NCBI GenBank assembly: GCA_965225735.1
Contig: CBDDBN010000027.1
Location: 1 to 64,000, forward strand
Length of the DNA: 64,000 nt
Direction: 5' to 3'
From: Denitrobaculum sp965225735
Lineage (GTDB): Bacteria; Pseudomonadota; Alphaproteobacteria; Kiloniellales; Kiloniellaceae
The translations under genes and the position numbers were made by a program. Below, piece after piece: positions 44,128 to 52,307 of this stretch (its first letter is position 1; each line of letters begins with the position of its first letter). The notes under the pieces were generated by a model. It saw nothing but the letters and a program-made list of their open reading frames with translations, did not search any database and was not told the origin of the DNA.

Positions 44128-46322
44128 GTGAGATCACCCCGCAGATTGTCGCGGAACATGGCCTGAATGAGAGCGAGTACCAGCTGGTGCTCGAGATCAT
44201 GGGACGGGAGCCTAACCTGCTTGAGCTGGGCATATTTTCGGTCATGTGGTCCGAGCACTGCTCCTACAAATCCTCAAAGAAGTGGCTGAAAACCCTGCCG
44301 ACAGAGGGGCCGCATGTTATCGAGGGACCAGGTGAGAATGCCGGTGTCATCGACATCGGCGAGGGCCTGGCCGCCGTCTTCAAGATGGAAAGCCATAACC
44401 ATCCCAGCTTCATCGAACCTTATCAGGGCGCGGCCACTGGTGTCGGCGGTATCCTGCGTGATGTCTTCACCATGGGCGCACGGCCCATCGCCAACCTGAA
44501 CGCCCTGCGCTTCGGCTCGCCCGAGCACGCCAAAACCCGGCATCTGGTTTCCGGCGTCGTCGCTGGAATCGGTGGCTACGGGAACTGCGTCGGCGTCCCG
44601 ACGGTTGGCGGCGAGGTGAACTTCGATCCCTCGTATAACGGCAATATTCTCGTCAATGCCATGACCGTCGGCCTGGCGCCGGCGGACCGGATCTTCAAGG
44701 CCGCTGCTCAGGGCGTCGGGAATCCGGTTGTCTATGTAGGCTCCAAGACCGGCCGTGACGGCATCCACGGCGCAACCATGGCCTCGGCGGAGTTTGACGA
44801 CGATTCCGACGAGAAGCGCCCGACCGTGCAGGTCGGTGACCCTTTCACCGAAAAGCTGCTGATCGAGGCCTGCCTCGAGTTGATGGAAACAGACGCCATC
44901 ATCGGCATTCAGGATATGGGCGCCGCTGGCCTCACCTCCTCCTCCTTCGAGATGGCCTCCAAGGGCGGCATGGGCGTCGAGCTGGATCTCGACCAGGTGC
45001 CTTGCCGCGAAGAAGGCATGACTCCCTACGAGATGATGCTGTCGGAGAGCCAGGAACGCATGCTGATGGTGCTCAAGCCAGGCAAGGAAGACCTCGCCCG
45101 CGGCATCATGGAGAAATGGGACCTGGATTTCGCTGTCATCGGTCGCCTCACCGAAACCGGGCGCATGGTGTTGCGCATGCACGGCGAGGTGGTCGGTGAC
45201 CTGCCGATCGATCCGCTCGCGGAGGCCTCGCCCGAATACGACCGCCCGTGGGAGACAACGCCTGCGCGCGAGGAACTCGACGCCGCTTCCCTCGCGGTTC
45301 CGACGGATACCGGCGCGACGCTCATGCAGCTCATGGGCTCGCCAAACCTCTGCTCACGGCGCTGGATCTGGGAACAGTACGATCACATGGTGATGGCGGA
45401 CACCCAGCAACGGCCCGGCGGCGACGCCGCAGTGGTACGGGTGCACGGCACTGACCGCGCCCTGGCAATCTCGACAGATTGCACCCCGCGTTACTGCCTG
45501 GCCGACCCAGCGCGTGGCGGCGCCCAGGCGGTGGCAGAATCCTGGCGCAATCTCACCGCGGTCGGCGCAACGCCGCTAGCCATTACCGACAACATGAACT
45601 TCGGCAATCCCGAACGACCAGAGATTATGGGTCAGTTTGTCGGCTGCATCGAAGGCATGCGCGCAGCCTGCGACGCCCTCGCTTACCCGGTCGTGTCAGG
45701 CAACGTCTCGCTCTACAACGAAACCAATGGTGCCGCGATCCTGCCCACACCGGCTATCGGTGGCGTCGGTGTGATCGAGGATGCCTCCAAAACCGCCGGC
45801 ATCGCCTTCACCGAGGACGAGGCAGATATTATCCTGATCGGCGAGAGCACGGGTCATCTTGGCGCCTCCACCTATCTTTCGGAAATCGAAGGCCGGCGTG
45901 ACGGCGCGCCGCCGGTCGTCGACCTGGAAGCCGAAAAACGCAATGGCGACTTTGTTCGAAGTCTTATCGTTTCCGGACAAGTCTCTGTTTGTCATGATCT
46001 TTCTGACGGCGGACTAGCGGTTGCCCTGGCAGAAATGGCACTTGCCGGCCATGTCGGCGCCCGCTGTGAACAGCCCGCCGATAGCGGGCTTCCGCTACAC
46101 GCTTGGCTGTTCGGCGAGGATCAAGCCCGCTATCTGATCGCAACCAGAGAAGCGGATGCGGTCTTAAAGGCCGCGCAGGAGGCCGGCGTACCTGCGGTGG
46201 TCATCGGCTCAACCGGTGGCAAGACGTTGACCTTGCCGGGCGGCAGCCCCATATCCCTGGGCGACTTGTCGCGCGCGCATGAGGGCTGGCTCCCCAGTTA
46301 CATGGCAGCTACAGTAGCGTAA
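44124..46322 (+). CDS. purL: Phosphoribosylformylglycinamidine synthase subunit PurL
   Basis: Synthetase subunit (small, Bacillus-like type) that converts FGAR to FGAM with ATP and ammonia from PurQ. The length of 732 residues fits the PurS/PurQ-dependent form. Landmarks are MWSEHCSYKSSKKWL (about residues 34-48), KMESHNHPSFIEPYQGAATG with the ATP-site histidine (about 89-108), IGIQDMGAAGLTSSSFEMA and the C-terminal half with ISTDCTPRYCLADPARGG and VCHDLSDGGLAVALAEM. The GTG start is coupled to purQ. bolA follows after 79 bases. Confidence 0.97.
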   Translation: MSEITPQIVAEHGLNESEYQLVLEIMGREPNLLELGIFSVMWSEHCSYKSSKKWLKTLPTEGPHVIEGPGENAGVIDIGEGLAAVFKMESHNHPSFIEPYQGAATGVGGILRDVFTMGARPIANLNALRFGSPEHAKTRHLVSGVVAGIGGYGNCVGVPTVGGEVNFDPSYNGNILVNAMTVGLAPADRIFKAAAQGVGNPVVYVGSKTGRDGIHGATMASAEFDDDSDEKRPTVQVGDPFTEKLLIEACLELMETDAIIGIQDMGAAGLTSSSFEMASKGGMGVELDLDQVPCREEGMTPYEMMLSESQERMLMVLKPGKEDLARGIMEKWDLDFAVIGRLTETGRMVLRMHGEVVGDLPIDPLAEASPEYDRPWETTPAREELDAASLAVPTDTGATLMQLMGSPNLCSRRWIWEQYDHMVMADTQQRPGGDAAVVRVHGTDRALAISTDCTPRYCLADPARGGAQAVAESWRNLTAVGATPLAITDNMNFGNPERPEIMGQFVGCIEGMRAACDALAYPVVSGNVSLYNETNGAAILPTPAIGGVGVIEDASKTAGIAFTEDEADIILIGESTGHLGASTYLSEIEGRRDGAPPVVDLEAEKRNGDFVRSLIVSGQVSVCHDLSDGGLAVALAEMALAGHVGARCEQPADSGLPLHAWLFGEDQARYLIATREADAVLKAAQEAGVPAVVIGSTGGKTLTLPGGSPISLGDLSRAHEGWLPSYMAATVA

Positions 46323-46401
46323 TGAATCCTGGCAGCAGGACAATGAGAGGTGACGGCGTGCGCTACGCAGGCCTGAATTGGACAGACGAGGGATAGCCAC
46401 C

Positions 46402-46641
46402 ATGCCAATGAACCCGGCCGAGATCGAAGGACTGATAAAAGAGTCGATTACGGATGCCGAAGTCAGGATCGAGGACCTTCGGGGTGACGGCGATCACTAC
46501 GCCGCTTATGTGGTTTCCGCTGAATTCAAGGGCAAGTCGCGGGTTCAGCAACACCAAATGGTCTACCAGGCGCTCCAGGGCCGTATGGGGAATGAACTGC
46601 ATGCGTTGGCGTTGCAGACTTCCGTACCAGCAGATTCCTGA
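46402..46641 (+). CDS. bolA: BolA family protein
   Basis: Small partner of monothiol glutaredoxins in Fe-S trafficking and iron sensing, 79 residues. ATG 46402 gives MPMNPAEIEGLIKESITDAE. The fold segments VRIEDLRGDGDHYAAYVVSAEF and SRVQQHQMVYQALQGRMGNELHALAL match the BolA class with the conserved histidine region; QHQMVYQAL is the usual family block. The monothiol glutaredoxin gene follows 119 bases later, and purL precedes it, an order frequent in alphaproteobacteria. Confidence 0.92.
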   Translation: MPMNPAEIEGLIKESITDAEVRIEDLRGDGDHYAAYVVSAEFKGKSRVQQHQMVYQALQGRMGNELHALALQTSVPADS

Positions 46642-46760
46642 CGTCGAGGTAAAGACAACAACAACAGTGTCACTGCCAACGACGCGTTAACAAACGCAGA
46701 ACGACCGGCGGAGATTCTCAATACGAGGCCTGAGCGGCCCAGTGCAAAGGAAAGAGAGAA

Positions 46761-47099
46761 ATGGACAACACCGTTGCAGAGCGCATCAAGCAGGACATCG
46801 CGGATAACGACGTCGTTCTCTTCATGAAGGGCACGCCCGTGTTCCCTCAGTGCGGTTTTTCCGCGACCGTCGTACAGGTGCTTTCCCACCTAGAGGTCAA
46901 GTTCAAGGGCATCGACGTTCTCCAGGATCCTGGTCTGCGTCAGGGCATTAAAGAATTCAGCAACTGGCCGACCATTCCTCAGCTTTATGTAAAGGGTGAG
47001 TTTGTCGGCGGGTGTGACATTATCCGAGAAATGTTTCAGTCCGGCGAGTTGCAAGAACACCTCGCGAACGCCGGGATTGAGGGCCAGACAGCGGCCTAG
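46761..47099 (+). CDS. grxD: Monothiol glutaredoxin, Grx4 type
   Basis: Binds and transfers [2Fe-2S] clusters, usually with BolA. The active motif PQCGFS is at about residues 28-33, in FMKGTPVFPQCGFSATVVQV. Further family marks are KEFSNWPTIPQLYVKGEFVGGCDI (about 69-92, given as WPTIPQLYV and GEFVGGCDI) and the closing helix. The 112-residue length is right. ATG 46761 follows AAAGAGAGA. A strong terminator follows about 40 bases after the stop. Confidence 0.95.
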   Translation: MDNTVAERIKQDIADNDVVLFMKGTPVFPQCGFSATVVQVLSHLEVKFKGIDVLQDPGLRQGIKEFSNWPTIPQLYVKGEFVGGCDIIREMFQSGELQEHLANAGIEGQTAA

Positions 47100-47140
47100 C
47101 AAACGTTCTTAGTACTTCGGCTCAACGAGCTGGATACAAG

Positions 47141-47170
47141 AAAGGCTTCTCGTGAGAGAAGCCTTTTTTT
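47141..47170 (+). terminator. Rho-independent terminator after grxD
   Basis: AAAGGCTTCTC and GAGAAGCCTTT form an 11-base perfect stem with loop GTGA, followed by a T-run. It ends the purS-to-grxD stretch, and may also work for the converging gene at 47207. Confidence 0.92.
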
Positions 47171-47206
47171 GATCGATTGCCTGCCAAGCCTTAGCAGCTG
47201 GCCTGC

Positions 47207-47623
47207 TCACATTTGTTGCAGGCCCACCATGGCGCCAATGCCGCCGGCTAAGATCACGACCAGAAGCAGACCCAACAGAACAAGGCTTGGCCCCGATTTC
47301 TTTTGAGCAGCTGCGCGTTTTGTTTTAGGGCGCGCGGCCTCTTCCCGTTTTGCACGCGCCGCTCCCACTTCACGCCGCACCGCGGCCTGACGGTTGGTCG
47401 CCTGTTTGTTGTGTTCGTCGATCTTGTTGGAAGAGAAGATGATTTTGTTGGAGGTTTTGCCAGAGACGTCATCGTGGCTCTCCTCGACAACCCGGACCGC
47501 GGAATAGCGCCCGGCCTTATCCATGCGTTCGGCATCGATGATTGCCAATTGCCGATCGTCGAAGATGGCTTCGATCTTCCAGTTGCCCGCTTGGTAACTC
47601 TGAATTTCGTAAGCAACTAACAT
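47207..47623 (-). CDS. Hypothetical tail-anchored protein
   Basis: Unrecognised protein of 138 residues. The N-terminal part (1-55) looks like a small alpha/beta unit: MLVAYEIQSYQAGNWKIEAI, then FDDRQLAIIDAERMDKAGRY and VRVVEES. The middle (60-105) is charged and low in complexity, rich in Ala, Arg and Lys. A single hydrophobic segment near the end (SLVLLGLLLVVILAGGIGAMVG) would anchor it to the membrane by its C-terminus. ATG 47623 follows GAGAAA. The next gene upstream (47675-48142) reads the same way with a 51-base gap. No function can be offered. Confidence 0.7.
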   Translation of the reverse strand: MLVAYEIQSYQAGNWKIEAIFDDRQLAIIDAERMDKAGRYSAVRVVEESHDDVSGKTSNKIIFSSNKIDEHNKQATNRQAAVRREVGAARAKREEAARPKTKRAAAQKKSGPSLVLLGLLLVVILAGGIGAMVGLQQM

Positions 47624-47674
47624 GGTATTTCTCGACTGTAGCTTCCTGCGGCGCTGGGTCCGCTGCCGGTCGCC

Positions 47675-48142
47675 TTAGTCTTCTTCCTCGTCGTTCGTGC
47701 CGATCGGTCGGAAATTGGCGGCGCCCAGCAAACCGTCGATGCTCGCGCCATCGCTGGAAAGTGGCAGCAAGATACTGCGATAGAGGATGGACATGTCCGT
47801 TACGGCCAGTTCTCCCCCAATCGAAATAGGCACCTGCCGGTCCAAAACGCGTGGAATGTAATTCACCGCGGCAGCCAGAAGCGACGGCTCCGGACAGTCT
47901 TTGACCAACAGGCCATCCTGGTTGCCCCAATCGGGGTTCCAAAGATGATTGCCGACATGCCGGAACACGGCATCATCGGTCGAAGCCGTCAGTCCGATGA
48001 TCAGACACCAGGGCCAGTCTTCTCCTAGAACGCGTTCGTCGAAAGACGCTGCGCTCGGAAAGTCATCGTCGCCACGTAATTCCTGCCAATATTCATGGAT
48101 TCGCAGGACAAGTCGTCTCTCAGTAGATCTATTCGGTATCAC
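47675..48142 (-). CDS. PAS-like (PAS_5 type) hypothetical protein
   Basis: 155-residue protein. The opening RRLVLRIHEYWQELRGDDDFPSAASFD (residues 9-35, quoted in part: IHEYWQELRGDDDFP) resembles the PAS_5 family of alphaproteobacteria, which begins with a Y-W-x-x-L-R-G motif. A mixed alpha/beta body follows, with WPWCLIIGL and DMSILYRSILLPLSSDG, ending in an acidic tail EEED. The start is GTG 48142. The PAS_5 link rests on the motif only. The role is unknown; it may share a transcript with the following tail-anchored gene. Confidence 0.65.
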   Translation of the reverse strand: MIPNRSTERRLVLRIHEYWQELRGDDDFPSAASFDERVLGEDWPWCLIIGLTASTDDAVFRHVGNHLWNPDWGNQDGLLVKDCPEPSLLAAAVNYIPRVLDRQVPISIGGELAVTDMSILYRSILLPLSSDGASIDGLLGAANFRPIGTNDEEED

Positions 48143-48386
48143 GGAACAACCACAGCGATTATTTTCAGCTATTGCCTAAAATCTGACCTAAATTCCTGAA
48201 AATATATTTAAAATTGATACCTTCAGATGAAATTCCAAATTTTCTTTGCTATTTTTACTTTTATTTTCAGATGCGCTTGGGCCGCGATAACAAAGGCTCT
48301 ATCGCAGAAAAACACCTTAATGCATTGAGGTCGAACGAAGATCGCCACCGGGGCAAACACAGCGCTTCTCGCAACAAGCGAGCGTC

Positions 48387-49220
48387 TTAAGGATTGCGGA
48401 GCACCCAACGTCCAACAAGGCAGTAGTCGCTGTCTTCGCCAGCCAACAGATCTGGCTGGAGTTTCTTGGGAATCGCCGGACAAGGCTTGATCGGCTCGTC
48501 TTGAAGAATTTCAAAGCCTGCATCGGCAAAAAGCTGTCGGTAATGGCCATGCCGTAATCGGTTCTGAAAGAAGAACTTATGATTATGGCTTTTCCATTGA
48601 TCTTCGGAAAATTGAAGAAAGTTCAGCCTGGAAATAGAGCGGTCTGTATGAGCGTAGTGATCACTGTAATCGATCTGGGCCGATACGATGGCCCCCGACC
48701 GCAAGACCCGCCGCAACTCGTTTAAGATACCTTGGATAGCAGGAGTTGGAATGTGCTCCAGGGTGTTGGTCGAAACGCAGATATCGAAGCTTTTGTCGTC
48801 AAACTCTGACGACGACATATCCACGGGCGCCTGATATTCAATGCCATAAGTCTGTTTTAGATCGTCGCGTGAAGCAACGAACTGAAAGTCGGAGAGCTTG
48901 TGATTATCGCGCAATAGGCCAATCGTCTGGTTCACGAGTTCGAAGTCCAGCATTGGATTTAGGTCGACGACCGTTTGCTGAAGTTCGGAGCTCGAAATAT
49001 AGAGGTTTTGCCCGAGATTTTTGCCGGCGCCGAACTCAATCAGTCTACCCGCTCCAAAAGTCTCTATGTTCTCTTTGTGAAAACGCCAAGAGCGCGGGAT
49101 CTTTGGCAGTTTGATCCGCGATCTTTTGGTGATGTTCTTCTGAACGAAGTAAAGCGCATCGCGTCCGATGAAATCGAACAGCGACAGAATCCGGCTCTTT
49201 GTTGTCCAGCGAACATTCAT
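48387..49220 (-). CDS. Class I SAM-dependent methyltransferase
   Basis: 277-residue protein with a Rossmann methyltransferase core. The SAM loop is LIEFGAGKNLGQNLY (about residues 59-73), the acidic strand is VVDLNPMLD, and motif IV-like FDICVSTNTLEHIPTP follows; the C-terminal FADAGFEILQDEPIKP also fits. The substrate is unknown. The composition is richer in A+T than most neighbours, and the flanking 48143-48386 is more so, suggesting later acquisition. ATG 49220 is chosen; the frame runs on to a TTG inside the rpsD terminator. It has its own promoter if that terminator works. Confidence 0.83.
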   Translation of the reverse strand: MNVRWTTKSRILSLFDFIGRDALYFVQKNITKRSRIKLPKIPRSWRFHKENIETFGAGRLIEFGAGKNLGQNLYISSSELQQTVVDLNPMLDFELVNQTIGLLRDNHKLSDFQFVASRDDLKQTYGIEYQAPVDMSSSEFDDKSFDICVSTNTLEHIPTPAIQGILNELRRVLRSGAIVSAQIDYSDHYAHTDRSISRLNFLQFSEDQWKSHNHKFFFQNRLRHGHYRQLFADAGFEILQDEPIKPCPAIPKKLQPDLLAGEDSDYCLVGRWVLRNP

Positions 49221-49248
49221 GGCTGAGGACTGTAGTGAAGGTCCGGGC

Positions 49249-49282
49249 AAAAAAGAACCCCGCCGAAATCGGCGGGGTTCTT
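49249..49282 (-). terminator. Rho-independent terminator after rpsD
   Basis: On the minus strand AAGAACCCCGCC-GA and its complement form a long perfect stem (14 bases counting the inner GA/TC) with a short loop, followed by TTTTTT. It lies 22 bases after the rpsD stop. Confidence 0.93.
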
Positions 49283-49304
49283 GTCGAAACCTGAGACGCG
49301 CGGA

Positions 49305-49919
49305 TTAGCGCGAGTAAAACTCGATGACCAGGTTCGGTTCCATCTGAACCGGATAGGGCACATCGGCCAGCTTCGGCGCCCGGATGTAGGTCGCCTTCAT
49401 GTCCTTTTGATTGACTTCGATGTAGTCAGGCAGATCCCGTTCGACCGACTCGACGGCTTCCAGAACCAAAGGCAGTTCGCGGCTCTTGGCCTTAACCTGC
49501 ACCACGTCACCGTCCTTGACCATATAGGAGGGGATGTTGACCTTTTTGCCGTTCACGGTCACGTGGCCGTGGTTGACAAACTGACGGGCAGCAAAGACGG
49601 TCGGCACGAATTTCGAGCGGTAGACCACAGCGTCCAGGCGGCGCTCCAACAGGCCGATCAGGTTCTCACCCGTATCGCCTTTGCGGCGCGAAGCCTCGGC
49701 AAAGTAACGGCGGAACTGCTTCTCGCCGATGTTGCCGTAATAGCCTTTCAGCTTCTGCTTGGCCATGAGCTGCGTGCCGAAGTCAGAAGGCTTGCGGCGG
49801 CGCTGGCCGTGCTGGCCGGGTCCATATTCACGGGAATTGATTGGGCTCTTGGGGCGGCCCCAAAGGTTAACGCCCAGACGGCGGTCGATCTTGTACTTCG
49901 AGGCGAGACGCTTCGACAT
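49305..49919 (-). CDS. rpsD: 30S ribosomal protein S4
   Basis: Primary 16S rRNA-binding protein that nucleates 30S assembly. ATG 49919 gives MSKRLASKYKIDRRLGVNLW; GGAC lies about 9 bases before. It has 204 residues. The alphaproteobacterial form with NSREYGPGQHGQRRRKPSDFG in the N-terminus, and the S4 RNA-binding domain RLDAVVYRSKFVPTVFAARQ with NHGHVTVNGKKVNIPSY (about residues 93-130), are clear. It has a strong terminator and stands as a single gene. Confidence 0.97.
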   Translation of the reverse strand: MSKRLASKYKIDRRLGVNLWGRPKSPINSREYGPGQHGQRRRKPSDFGTQLMAKQKLKGYYGNIGEKQFRRYFAEASRRKGDTGENLIGLLERRLDAVVYRSKFVPTVFAARQFVNHGHVTVNGKKVNIPSYMVKDGDVVQVKAKSRELPLVLEAVESVERDLPDYIEVNQKDMKATYIRAPKLADVPYPVQMEPNLVIEFYSR

Positions 49920-50157
49920 GGTAATCAGTCCTTTTCTTGTGGCCCTCAAAGGGTCCTATTGTCCCGGTAGGCCCTGCCGCAAATCCATAGATTTCTGCGG
50001 CGGACGGGGAACAAAGCCGTTTCTGACGAAACCCTTTGGCCCACGTTCCCGGGAATGGAAGCCGGGACTATACGAATCGCGCCGGAAATGTCAAACAGAG
50101 TTCATCAGGCCGGTCACGCCTGCCCATCTCCTTGCCCCTCAAGCCCAGGAGCCGAAA

Positions 50158-51033
50158 CTGAACGCCCTATCGGACCACGCAAAGGGCCTGCTAATTACCA
50201 CACTTGGCGTCCTTGTACTCACCCCCGACACACTCCTGATCCGCCTGATGGCCGTCGATCACTGGACCGGTCTGGTCTGGCGCGGCTCCTTGCAGGCGCT
50301 CGGTTTGGTTCTCATCCTGCTGCTGCTTTACCGGAGCCGCACGCTGACTGTCTTCCGATCGATCGGCGGGCTCGGACTGCTGCTCGCGGCCGTCTTCACC
50401 GGCAGTTCGATCCTGTTCCTGTTAGCGGTCTCACTCACCCAGGTGGTCAACGTCCTGGTGATCCTAGCGACGGCGCCCTTCTTTGCGGCCTGCTTCAGCC
50501 TGGTTTTCCTGAAAGAGAAGGTATCGGCTCATACCTGGCTGGCAATCGTAGCCAGCTTTGGCGGCATCGCCGTCCTGACACTGGAGAGCAAAGGTCAGGG
50601 AGCGCTGCTCGGCGATCTGGCGGCTCTCGGCGTGGCGACACTCATGGGCGCTTACTTCTCCATCGTCCGAGCGACACGGCAGATCGACATGATTCCCGCT
50701 ATGGCGGTCAGCGGTCTGTTTGTCGCCTTGATCGCCCTGCCCTTCGCGGCCTTCCCTGCCATGAGCCAGGGACAGATCCTGGCCGCCGGCACCATGGGCT
50801 TCGTGGTCGCACCGATCTCCTTCGCTCTCATCACCATCGGCCCACGCTATCTCCCGGCGCCGGAGGTCAGCCTATTGCTGCTTATCGAAACCGTTTTGGG
50901 ACCGTTGTGGGTCTGGCTTGTGATTGCGGAGAAACCGAGTCCGTTGAGCCTGATCGGGGGCGCGGTGGTGGTAACTACTCTGCTGCTACATTCGCTCTAT
51001 GGTCTTCGGCGATATCGGCGGCAGAAGACCTAG
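50158..51033 (+). CDS. EamA/DMT family transporter, apparent CTG start
   Basis: Membrane protein of 291 residues with about ten hydrophobic segments, in two EamA repeats (GLLITTLGVLVLTPDTLLIR opens the first; LAALGVATLMGAYFSIVRAT is in the second). The substrate is unknown. The frame is open back to 49759 with no ATG, GTG or TTG close to the expected start. CTG at 50158 lies 6 bases after AGGAG and gives (M)NALSDHAKGLL, the normal beginning. Alternatively, ATG 50088 in another frame may be the original start, with a lost frame. It converges on the MFS gene and overlaps its end by about 58 bases. Confidence 0.8.
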   Translation: MNALSDHAKGLLITTLGVLVLTPDTLLIRLMAVDHWTGLVWRGSLQALGLVLILLLLYRSRTLTVFRSIGGLGLLLAAVFTGSSILFLLAVSLTQVVNVLVILATAPFFAACFSLVFLKEKVSAHTWLAIVASFGGIAVLTLESKGQGALLGDLAALGVATLMGAYFSIVRATRQIDMIPAMAVSGLFVALIALPFAAFPAMSQGQILAAGTMGFVVAPISFALITIGPRYLPAPEVSLLLLIETVLGPLWVWLVIAEKPSPLSLIGGAVVVTTLLLHSLYGLRRYRRQKT

Positions 51034-52234
51034 GCTTGTCCCGAAGCAGAAAGACCAGGAGACCGGCAATCACCGCCAGCCAGAGCGAAGACCACCAGAC
51101 CCAGTCGTAGTGCGCATAGAGGTCGAACAGGACCCCCCCGAAGTAGGCCCCAAGCGCACCGCCGACCTGGTGACCGGCGGAGATCAGGCCAAAGGACAGG
51201 CCCATAACCCGGATACCGATATGGCTGGCGACCAGGCTGGCCGTCACCGGACTGGTCGAATAGTCCACCAACCCGAAGATCACCGCGAAGAGAAACAGAA
51301 TCTCCAGATCCACGCCCACGTGGACCAGCAGGATGAAGGCCAGGCCTCTGATCAGATAGATTCCGCCCAGCAGCAACGGCCGATTGACCCGGTCGGTCAA
51401 CCAACCGACCAGGATCATCCCCACCAGATTGAGGGCCGAGAGCACGCCGTAGGCAGTGGCCGAAGGTATCGGACCGAAGCCGCAGAAAGTAGCGTACGGC
51501 AGAAAATGCGTCTCGATCACGCCGGAGGTGGTGTAGCCACAAAGGAAGTAGCTCCAGAAGAGGATCTGAAAAGCGGGCATCTTCAGGACCATCCAGGTGT
51601 CCTGCGCGAAGCTCGGCGCCGCCGCGGTCATATCAGGTCTGGCAAGGTGCTTCCCTCTGCCCGCAGGAAACCAACGTTTGACAGAGAACATCAACACCAG
51701 CGTCGCGATGCCTAGCGCAACGAAAGCCATGCGCCAGCTGTAGCTCGCCAGCAGCAGAGCCAGTAAGGGAACCAGGAGAAGCTGGCCGGCCGAGGCGCCC
51801 GAGGTTGCGATGCCCGTGGCCAGCCCCTGATTCTTGTCGAACTCCTGCTCCACTGCGGCCGAGACCACATGTACGGCAACCAGTCCAAAGCCCACGGCAG
51901 CCACACCGCCGAACGCCAGCAGAAAGGCCCAGGGGTGGCTGGTCGCGGCGATAAAGAAACAGCCCGCCGCCAGAAGGGCCATGCCCAATAGGATCACGGC
52001 CCGCGCCCCTTGGCGATCAACGAGCCGTCCGCCGAGCGGCGCCAAGATGGCGGTCATCATTAGTGCGGTTGCGGCGATGCCGGAGGTAAAGCTGCGCGAC
52101 CACCCCAGTTCATCTTCGAGCAACGGCATGACCAGCCCGAAGACCGCGCGGGTTGAGTAGGCCAACGCCAGAGCAAGAAAGGAGAGTCCAACCAGTAACC
52201 AGGGCCGCCAGATCGTTACACGCGCCTCAGACAT
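50975..52234 (-). CDS. MFS transporter
   Basis: Major facilitator of 419 residues with twelve predicted membrane segments. The MFS motif is visible as GGRLVDRQGARAVILLGM between segments 2 and 3 (about residues 67-84), and the second-half equivalent as GWLTDRVNRPLLLGG. The pattern resembles oxalate/formate-antiporter-like or monocarboxylate MFS proteins, but the substrate is not known. The frame covers the last bases of the convergent EamA gene, an unusual overlap of coding ends. It is divergent from the GlxA-type regulator, which may control it. Confidence 0.88.
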   Translation of the reverse strand: MSEARVTIWRPWLLVGLSFLALALAYSTRAVFGLVMPLLEDELGWSRSFTSGIAATALMMTAILAPLGGRLVDRQGARAVILLGMALLAAGCFFIAATSHPWAFLLAFGGVAAVGFGLVAVHVVSAAVEQEFDKNQGLATGIATSGASAGQLLLVPLLALLLASYSWRMAFVALGIATLVLMFSVKRWFPAGRGKHLARPDMTAAAPSFAQDTWMVLKMPAFQILFWSYFLCGYTTSGVIETHFLPYATFCGFGPIPSATAYGVLSALNLVGMILVGWLTDRVNRPLLLGGIYLIRGLAFILLVHVGVDLEILFLFAVIFGLVDYSTSPVTASLVASHIGIRVMGLSFGLISAGHQVGGALGAYFGGVLFDLYAHYDWVWWSSLWLAVIAGLLVFLLRDKPRSSAADIAEDHRANVAAE

Positions 52235-52307
52235 CTCCGGCTCATCCCTCTTCGACTAAAACAGACTTCTCGGTTTACTCGCAGTGGGATTTGGCATAAA
52301 TGACAAT

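Noticed and set aside
50055..51110. 351-codon plus-strand frame overlapping the EamA gene at 50158
   Set aside because: Arg/Pro/Gly-rich shadow; the hydrophobic EamA frame is the real one, although its ATG may have been the original start.
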